From Gammaproteobacteria bacterium (GTDB taxonomy: Bacteria; Pseudomonadota; Gammaproteobacteria; JAJDOJ01), in contig JALVEU010000169.1 in NCBI GenBank assembly GCA_027030565.1, positions 1 through 11,117 of the forward strand: DNA of 11,117 nt, given 5' to 3'. Shown piece by piece: positions 6,524 through 11,117 of the stretch (position 1 is the first letter of the stretch; each line of letters begins with the position of its first letter). A program made the translations under genes and the position numbers. A model generated the notes under the pieces. That model made no database searches. It saw only the letters and a program-made list of their open reading frames with translations, and had not been told where the DNA came from.

Positions 6524-7425
6524 CCGTCACGCGTGGCGAGAGGGGTACGGGGCACGCCGCGCCGGGCCCACACGGCCATCCCGGCGAGCGCCGCCACCAG
6601 CACAGGGACCAACAGCAACGACCCCTCCAGCCCTGCCCTGCCCCCGGTCCAGCGCGGGTCGCCCTCCAGGTTCAGGGCCAAGAGACCGGTGACCGGCAGG
6701 CCGCTGACGCCGAATCCAAGCACAGGCCCCTCCACAAAGTTCCAGCTCAGGTGCAGCGCCACGGCGAACCACAGGTTCAGCGTCACTACGTAGCGCATGC
6801 CCAGCAGCAGGCCGCCCAGAAAGGCATTGAGCAGCAAGACCGGATCCGGGGAGCGGCCGGAGACATGGACGAGCACGAAGACCAGGGCCGACAGCGCCAG
6901 GGCCTGACGTGGTGGGAACGAGTCCATCAGATTGCGCAACACGTAGCCGCGAAACACCAGTTCCTCCTGCAGCGCCACCAGCAGCGTGATGCCGAAATAG
7001 GCGCCCAACACGGCCGGATGGAAGGCCGCCGAGACCACGTGCACCTGCCCACCTGCGAGGAGCAGGAGGAAACCGGTCAGCAGGATCCCGCAGCCCAGGA
7101 GTGCGCCCCTTGCGATCTCGGCGCGCTGCCCTCGGGGCGACCAGCCCAGGGACCGCAGCCGGCGCCGGTCCACGTAGCGGCAGAATGCCTCCACCAGCGT
7201 CAAATTGAGTAAAAAGGTGAAGGCGATGAAGCTCGCCATGCTCCCGAGTCGGCCCCAGAGGCCACCCTGTTCACCCAGCGCGGCTGGATGCACGCCGCTG
7301 AGCCGCCGGATGGCCTCACCAGCCCAGCCGGGTGCGAATGCCATCAGGATCGCGAATGCCCCCAGGAACAACACCGCCCGTAGCCAGCCACGGTGGATGC
7401 GTGGCGGCCGGGCCGTTTCTTCCAA
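6517..7425 (-). CDS. CPBP (CAAX/bacteriocin-processing) family intramembrane metalloprotease
   Basis: Polytopic inner-membrane protein of 302 aa with the three CPBP (Abi) motifs: EELVFRG (154-160; E154, E155, R159), FVLVH (183-187; H187) and HLSWN (225-229; H225, N229). In Rce1 homologues these residues form the metal/water catalytic site. Hydrophobic helices are near 16-34, 63-80, 106-125, 136-152, 175-190, 196-212, 216-232 and 266-286. Substrate unknown; bacterial members process peptides or act in stress and immunity functions. The first codon is TTG at 7425, since no in-frame ATG or GTG lies between it and the upstream stop. The alternatives, GTG at 7374 and ATG at 7344, would cut into the first helix. 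No good ribosome site is seen. It ends 103 bp before aroA and could be co-transcribed. Family is secure; start uncertain. Confidence 0.88.
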   Translation of the reverse strand: MEETARPPRIHRGWLRAVLFLGAFAILMAFAPGWAGEAIRRLSGVHPAALGEQGGLWGRLGSMASFIAFTFLLNLTLVEAFCRYVDRRRLRSLGWSPRGQRAEIARGALLGCGILLTGFLLLLAGGQVHVVSAAFHPAVLGAYFGITLLVALQEELVFRGYVLRNLMDSFPPRQALALSALVFVLVHVSGRSPDPVLLLNAFLGGLLLGMRYVVTLNLWFAVALHLSWNFVEGPVLGFGVSGLPVTGLLALNLEGDPRWTGGRAGLEGSLLLVPVLVAALAGMAVWARRGVPRTPLATRDGG

Positions 7426-7461
7426 GCGCGTCTGTTGGGCCTTCTGGTGCAGTACGGACCT

Positions 7462-7480
7462 CCGATCGCATTGGGATCGG
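7462..7480. repeat. Inverted repeat CCGATC-N7-GATCGG, possible operator
   Basis: Perfect 6-bp arms with a 7-bp spacer, 19 bp in all, located 37 bp upstream of the protease start. The size fits a dimeric regulator site. No regulator can be named. Confidence 0.35.
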
Positions 7481-7515
7481 GACGCACACTCGCGCCTCCG
7501 GCCCGCTCAAACAAG

Positions 7516-7526
7516 ACAATCATTGT
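7516..7526. repeat. Inverted repeat ACAAT-C-ATTGT, possible operator
   Basis: Perfect 5-bp arms around one central base, in an AT-richer pocket of the divergent intergenic region. It could be part of a regulator site or of the protease promoter. Confidence 0.25.
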
Positions 7527-7637
7527 GACCGATCCGGGACATGGGAGCGAACCGTGGTCCGCCACCCCACGCCGATTCCCGCACCGCTGGGCGTCGACGG
7601 CCGACACGCGGCCCAAAAGTCCCAGGAATGACCGGTA

Positions 7638-7643
7638 TATAAT
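7638..7643 (+). promoter_or_regulatory. Candidate -10 box of gspL, leaderless arrangement
   Basis: A perfect TATAAT within GGTATATAATCCC ends 8 bp before the gspL ATG, so transcription would start at or within a base or two of the start codon. No Shine-Dalgarno lies between. The -35 region (AAAAGT at 17 bp) is poor. Confidence 0.4.
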
Positions 7644-7651
7644 CCCGCCGC

Positions 7652-8878
7652 ATGGAAACGCTGCTCCTCCGCTTCCCCCCGGCGCCCCCGGACGGGGATC
7701 CCCCCGTGGTCCAGTGGGTCCTTCTCGACAGCCACAATGTCCCACTCGGTGAGACCCAAGCGGGTGCGCTGGCGGAGGCGGCAGCCCTCGCCGCGCAGCG
7801 CCGCGTGGTGGCCCTGGCTCCCGCCGAGCAGGTCACCCTGTTCGAGGTCCAGCTCAAGGCCCGAAGCCGGCAGCAGTTGCTGCGGGCGGTGCCCTACGCG
7901 CTGGAGGATGAGCTCGCCGAAGACGTGGAAGACCTGCATTTCGCCCTTGGGCCGAATCTGGGCGAGGATCGCTATCCGGTCGCCGTGGTCTCCAAGGCGC
8001 ACATGGCGTACTGGATCGACGCTCTGCACGAGGCTGGGTTGAGGCTTCGGCTGCTGATCCCCGAAACGTTGGCCCTGCCCTACCACGACGGCGAATGGAC
8101 ACTGCTGCAGGAACCCGGCCGCTGCGTGGTCCGCACGGGGCCCTGGGCGGGCTTCTTCGCCGATCCCGCGCTCCTGGGCACCCTGTTGGATCTGGCCTGG
8201 GACCGGGAGCAGACCCACCCGGAGCTGCTGCGTTGCCACTGCTGCAGCGAGGACCCGCCTCCCCGACCGCCCGGCGACGCGCGGCTGGAGCGCGGTGAGC
8301 AGTGCCCCATGGCGCTGTTCGCCGGCGGTCTGGACCTGGCGCGTCCCTTGGACCTGTTGCAAGGCGAGTTTCGACCCAAGGCCGGTACCACCAAATGGGT
8401 GCGTCCCTGGCTCGCTGCGGGCGTACTGCTGGCACTGTGGATCGGGCTGGAACTGCTGGTCGCCTGGAACGACGTGCGCAGCTATCGCAACCAAGTGGGT
8501 GCCCTGCGCTCACAGATCGAGGCGGTGTACCGGCAGGCCTTCCCGGGTGCCCGGCGGGTGGTCAACGCACGCGTGCAGATGGAGCAGAAGCTCAAGGAAC
8601 TGCGCCGCGCCGCGGGCGGCCGGGACGAGGGCGGCCTGCTGCCGTTGCTGGCCGCCGGCGCCGAGGCCGTGTCACGCGAACGATCCATCAGGGTGGATAC
8701 GGTGTCCTATCGCCAGGGTCAGGTGGAACTGCGACTGGAGGGCAAGGAGCTCCAGGCCCTGGAACGCATCAAGCAGTACGTCGAACAAAAGGGTCTGGAT
8801 GCGGAGATCCAGTCCGCCGATACCAGCGGTCAGCAGATCTCGGCCCGCATCGTCATCAGGGCGAAGCAGCGCACATGA
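7652..8878 (+). CDS. gspL: Type II secretion system protein GspL
   Basis: Bitopic inner-membrane protein of the type II secretion assembly platform; it links the cytoplasmic ATPase GspE to GspM. The protein is 408 aa. An actin-like cytoplasmic domain covers about 1-245, with the conserved stretch PYALEDELAEDVEDLHFALG (81-100) and the family motif DLLQGEFRPK (234-243) just before the membrane. One transmembrane helix spans about 251-271, then come a coiled stretch and a periplasmic ferredoxin-like domain (about 335-408). The ATG at 7652 starts at the family N-terminus (METLLLRFPP). Odd features are a Cys cluster CHCC (195-198) followed by a Pro-rich linker, and the absence of a ribosome site. 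It is first in a gspLMN set, with an ATGA overlap to gspM; no gspC-K is adjacent. Confidence 0.95.
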   Translation: METLLLRFPPAPPDGDPPVVQWVLLDSHNVPLGETQAGALAEAAALAAQRRVVALAPAEQVTLFEVQLKARSRQQLLRAVPYALEDELAEDVEDLHFALGPNLGEDRYPVAVVSKAHMAYWIDALHEAGLRLRLLIPETLALPYHDGEWTLLQEPGRCVVRTGPWAGFFADPALLGTLLDLAWDREQTHPELLRCHCCSEDPPPRPPGDARLERGEQCPMALFAGGLDLARPLDLLQGEFRPKAGTTKWVRPWLAAGVLLALWIGLELLVAWNDVRSYRNQVGALRSQIEAVYRQAFPGARRVVNARVQMEQKLKELRRAAGGRDEGGLLPLLAAGAEAVSRERSIRVDTVSYRQGQVELRLEGKELQALERIKQYVEQKGLDAEIQSADTSGQQISARIVIRAKQRT

Positions 8879-9360
8879 AAGACTGGTGGATGAGCCTCGA
8901 GGAGCGGGAACGCCTGCTGGTGGCGGGAGCCGGCGTGGTGCTGGGTATCGCGCTCTTCTATCTCCTGGCATGGGAGCCGCTGTTCAAGACGCGGGCCGAG
9001 CTGCAGCAGGCCGTCCACGCCCAGCGCAACACCCTGCAGTGGATGCAGGAGGCAGCCCGCGAGGTTCGCACCCTCCAGGCGGGAGGCGGGACAGGCGCCC
9101 TTCAGGGCCGCAACCGCTCACTGCTCAGCGTACTGGATCAGACGGCCACGCAGGCCGGCATCCGCGACCAGATCGAGCGCATGGAGCCCGAGGGTCGAAA
9201 CGGAGTGAAGCTCTGGCTCGACCAGGTGCCTTTCGACACCCTGATGCGCTGGCTCGACCGCCTGGAGCGTCACTACGGCGTACACGTCCGACGGGCCACC
9301 TTCACAGCCACCGATGTTAGCGGCTTCGTGGACGCACGGCTCACCCTGGAGCGCCCATGA
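8875..9360 (+). CDS. gspM: Type II secretion system protein GspM
   Basis: Inner-membrane partner of GspL in the assembly platform. The protein is 161 aa, typical for the family. A short cytoplasmic N-terminus (MKDWWMSLEERERLL) leads into one helix at about 14-33, then a coiled segment (37-68) and a periplasmic ferredoxin-like domain with RSLLSVLDQTATQAGI (81-96), RMEPEGRNGVKLWLDQVPFDTLMRWL read in two parts (102-110 and 111-127), and YGVHVRRATF (134-143). The start is the ATG overlapping the gspL stop (ATGA); its Shine-Dalgarno is weak, so it likely depends on coupling. The 3' end overlaps gspN in the same way. Confidence 0.94.
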   Translation: MKDWWMSLEERERLLVAGAGVVLGIALFYLLAWEPLFKTRAELQQAVHAQRNTLQWMQEAAREVRTLQAGGGTGALQGRNRSLLSVLDQTATQAGIRDQIERMEPEGRNGVKLWLDQVPFDTLMRWLDRLERHYGVHVRRATFTATDVSGFVDARLTLERP

Positions 9361-10118
9361 AGCCCGGACTGCGTTACGCACTCCTCGGTCTGGCCGCCTA
9401 CCTGGTCTTTCTGATCGCGCTCATGCCGGCCCACTGGGCGGTGCGCTTCCTTCCCCGGGAGGTGGAAACGGCCGGCGTATCCGGATCCGTCTGGCATGGA
9501 CACGCGGCCCGCATCCGTTACGCCGGGTACCGGCTCGACGACGTGGACTGGCGCGTGCGGGCGCCCTATCGCCTGCTCTGGGCGCAGCTCCCTCTGCGGC
9601 TGCGCATCGAGAAAGGGAGTGTGTCCGGATTCACGAGCCTGGTGCTCTCCCCCCGGTCCCTCACCCTGGAGGACAGTGACCTCAACATCAACCTGGAGGT
9701 GTTCGAACGCGCCCTGCGCAGATTCCGGGTGCATCTGGGTGGGATGCCGGTCCACCTCGCCGCCGAGACGCTGGAGCTTCACAGGGCCGGTCCTGGGGCG
9801 GCACGCGGAACCATGCGCTGGGACCAGGCGGCCGTTCGTTCACCGGTGGCCCTGTCCTTGGGCACCCTCAACCTGGACCTGTCCGATGCCGAGGGCGGCT
9901 GGGTGGGTGCCCTCTCCAACGACAGCCAGGAGATCCGCATCGGCGGCCGCATCCGCGTGGGCGAAGGCTGGGCCTGGTCCAGCGAGATCCGTCTGGCTCC
10001 GGGTCCCCGGGCGGACGAGCGCCTGCGCCAGGCGCTGCCCCTACTGGGCCAGCCGGACCGCAGCGGTACCGTGGTGCTCAAGGCCAGCGGACGGCTGGCG
10101 AGCACCCCACAGGGCTGA
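9357..10118 (+). CDS. gspN: Type II secretion system protein GspN
   Basis: Inner-membrane-anchored, mainly periplasmic component found in some type II systems; its precise role is not settled and many systems lack it. The protein is 253 aa. One N-terminal helix (about 7-24, LRYALLGLAAYLVFLIAL) is followed by GVSGSVWHGHA (40-50) and WRVRAPYRLLWAQLPLRL (65-82), both typical of GspN, and a beta-rich C-terminal domain with repeated long strands. GGAG lies 6 nt before the ATG at 9357, and the ATG overlaps the gspM stop. The gene ends 11 bp from the stop of the convergent membrane-protein gene; no terminator hairpin was found between them. Confidence 0.9.
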   Translation: MKPGLRYALLGLAAYLVFLIALMPAHWAVRFLPREVETAGVSGSVWHGHAARIRYAGYRLDDVDWRVRAPYRLLWAQLPLRLRIEKGSVSGFTSLVLSPRSLTLEDSDLNINLEVFERALRRFRVHLGGMPVHLAAETLELHRAGPGAARGTMRWDQAAVRSPVALSLGTLNLDLSDAEGGWVGALSNDSQEIRIGGRIRVGEGWAWSSEIRLAPGPRADERLRQALPLLGQPDRSGTVVLKASGRLASTPQG

Positions 10119-10129
10119 ACCCGTCAAAC

Positions 10130-10498
10130 TCAGACCCGGCCCACCAGGTACACGCCCAAGGAGATGAAGGCGCAGCCCAGGAGCTGCAGGGGTTGTAGCG
10201 ACTCCCGAAATACCACCACGCTGAGGGCCAGCACCAGCAACACCGCCAGGCCCGTGTAGAGGCCATACAGCGGCCCCAGGTCGTAGTGTTTCAGGACCAC
10301 CAGATAGTAGAAGAAGATGAACCCGTACAGGCACAGGGCAGCGCTCACCAGGTACCAGTAGCGCAGTAGGGTCTCCCCCAGGGTCTGGCCGCCGTGGACG
10401 GCCGCCCACTTCAGCAACCCGTGAGAGAAGGCCAGCAGCGCGGCCAGGAACAGCGCCTGGCCGAGCATGCCGCCCAGTGGCAGCAGTCCGCCTTTCAC
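10130..10498 (-). CDS. Small EmrE/ArnE-like four-helix membrane protein, probable lipid-linked sugar flippase subunit
   Basis: The protein is 122 aa with four predicted helices at about 11-30, 47-68, 75-96 and 104-121. The second half, PLYGLYTGLAVLLVLALSVVVFRESLQPLQLLG read as 76-95 and 96-108, matches the SMR/EamA pattern (GLG near helix 3, FxE before helix 4, GV at the end). The residue in helix 1 that would align with EmrE Glu14 is Leu22, so a proton-coupled drug efflux role is unlikely. Its partner gene is a polyprenyl-phosphate glycosyltransferase whose stop it overlaps (GTGA), which suggests a flippase role like ArnE/ArnF or GtrA. The GTG start is supported by TAGGAG 6 nt upstream. Function is inferred from fold and neighbour; it could also be an uncharacterised DMT protein. 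Confidence 0.8.
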   Translation of the reverse strand: MKGGLLPLGGMLGQALFLAALLAFSHGLLKWAAVHGGQTLGETLLRYWYLVSAALCLYGFIFFYYLVVLKHYDLGPLYGLYTGLAVLLVLALSVVVFRESLQPLQLLGCAFISLGVYLVGRV

Positions 10499-11117
10499 AG
10501 GCGGCTCCTACGGCGGTCCACCACGTAGACAGGCCGGCCCTTGGCCTCCTCGAACACGCGGGCCAGATAGATGCCGATGATGCCCAGGCTGACCATGAGC
10601 ACGCTGCCGATCAGCAATTGCAGGAGGATCACGGTGGTGAAGCCCGATACGGCAACGCCGGTGAACTTCTGATACAAGGCGATGCTGCCGAAGATCGCAC
10701 TGATGAGAAAGACGAAGGCCCCCAGCGCCGTGATGAGGTGCAGTGGCGCAGAGGAGAACGCGGTCAGGGCCGAGACCGCCAGACGGACGAGCCGCCAGCG
10801 CGTCCAGGAACTCCCTCCCTCTGCCCTGGGCGGCACGGAGAACGGGATTCGCGCACTGGTAAAACCCAGCCAGGGAATCAGGCCGCGGAAGAAGCGGCTG
10901 CGCTCCGGCAGCCTGCAATAGGCCTCCACCACCTCGCGATCGAGCAGTTTGTAGTCCGAGGCGTTGGCCACCTCCAGCCCGGACAGGCGCGTGAACAAGC
11001 CGTAGAACAGGCGGGCGGCGGCACCACCGACCAGCCCTTCGTACCCGCGGTCCTGCTTGACGCCTTCCACCACCAGGGCCCCTGCACGCCACAGCTCCAC
11101 CATCCGAGGAATGAGTT
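10495..11117 (-). CDS. GtrB/ArnC/DPM1-type polyprenyl-phosphate glycosyltransferase (C-terminal part, cut by window edge)
   Basis: Family 2 glycosyltransferase of the kind that moves a sugar from a nucleotide sugar to undecaprenyl phosphate at the inner membrane. Only the last 206 residues are in the window; the frame stays open through the right edge with LIPRMVELWRAG, which in the family directly follows the DLQDPPE metal/acceptor motif, so the catalytic N-terminus lies outside. Visible are ASDYKLLDREVVEA (52-65 of the fragment), RSRFFRGLIPWLGF (72-85) and PPRAEGGSSW (95-104), then two helices (about 126-148 and 158-184) and a basic tail. These follow the GtrB layout of two C-terminal helices. 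Its stop overlaps the start of the SMR-like gene. The sugar cannot be told from the sequence. Confidence 0.9.
   Translation of the reverse strand, partial: LIPRMVELWRAGALVVEGVKQDRGYEGLVGGAAARLFYGLFTRLSGLEVANASDYKLLDREVVEAYCRLPERSRFFRGLIPWLGFTSARIPFSVPPRAEGGSSWTRWRLVRLAVSALTAFSSAPLHLITALGAFVFLISAIFGSIALYQKFTGVAVSGFTTVILLQLLIGSVLMVSLGIIGIYLARVFEEAKGRPVYVVDRRRSRL

Larger units (their letters stand above)
7426..7651. promoter_or_regulatory. Divergent intergenic region between CPBP gene and gspL
   Basis: This 226-bp region separates the minus-strand protease and plus-strand gspL and should hold both promoters. It contains a perfect inverted repeat CCGATC-N7-GATCGG (7462-7480), a second one ACAAT-C-ATTGT (7516-7526), and a TATAAT box close to gspL. 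No clear -35/-10 pair for the protease gene was found, and no convincing ORF lies inside. Confidence 0.55.

Noticed and set aside
6414..6530. N-terminal extension of aroA by 39 residues
   Set aside because: It is Arg/Pro-rich, would overlap the protease stop and the promoter, and adds nothing to EPSP synthase homology.
10119..10129. Bidirectional terminator between gspN and the SMR-like gene
   Set aside because: The gap is only 11 bp and no stable stem with a T-run could be drawn around it.

Overview
This window looks like a chromosomal core-gene segment from a GC-rich (hand estimate about 65%) gammaproteobacterium. An Ectothiorhodospiraceae/Chromatiales-type organism is my guess, from gene order and codon use, not from a search. 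The evidence is the block aroA-cmk-rpsA-ihfB-lapB-pyrF, which matches the gammaproteobacterial order, plus a Gram-negative type II secretion gene set. There is no phage, IS element, CRISPR array, tRNA or rRNA in the window.

Layout. (1) Positions 80 to 7425, all minus strand, read right to left: a CPBP-family membrane protease, aroA (EPSP synthase, shikimate pathway), cmk (CMP kinase), rpsA (ribosomal protein S1), ihfB (integration host factor beta), lapB (control of LPS synthesis) and pyrF (OMP decarboxylase). Spacing is tight: aroA and cmk overlap by 8 bp, and the gaps from cmk to pyrF are 39 to 125 bp. lapA, which sits between ihfB and lapB in many relatives, is absent. A sigma70-like promoter overlaps the 3' end of the protease gene and could drive aroA and the genes after it. 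(2) Positions 7426 to 7651: a 226-bp divergent intergenic region with two small inverted repeats and a TATAAT box only 8 bp before gspL. (3) Positions 7652 to 10118, plus strand: gspL, gspM and gspN, joined by ATGA stop/start overlaps. They form the inner-membrane assembly platform part of a type II secretion system, but no gspC-K lies next to them. (4) Positions 10130 to 11117, minus strand and convergent with gspN: a small four-helix EmrE/ArnE-like membrane protein and the C-terminal two thirds of a GtrB/ArnC-type polyprenyl-phosphate glycosyltransferase that runs off the right edge. The two overlap by GTGA and look like a lipid-linked sugar synthesis and flipping pair.

How they fit together: the left block joins translation (S1), nucleotide supply (Cmk, PyrF), aromatic precursor synthesis (AroA), nucleoid architecture (IHF) and envelope homeostasis (LapB). 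The right block is concerned with the envelope: secretion and glycan modification. I see no clearly new multi-gene system. The points most worth a second look are the glycosyltransferase/SMR-like pair lacking the proton-coupling Glu, the missing lapA, a small leader ORF overlapping the aroA start, the apparently leaderless gspL, and strong intergenic hairpins around rpsA and ihfB.
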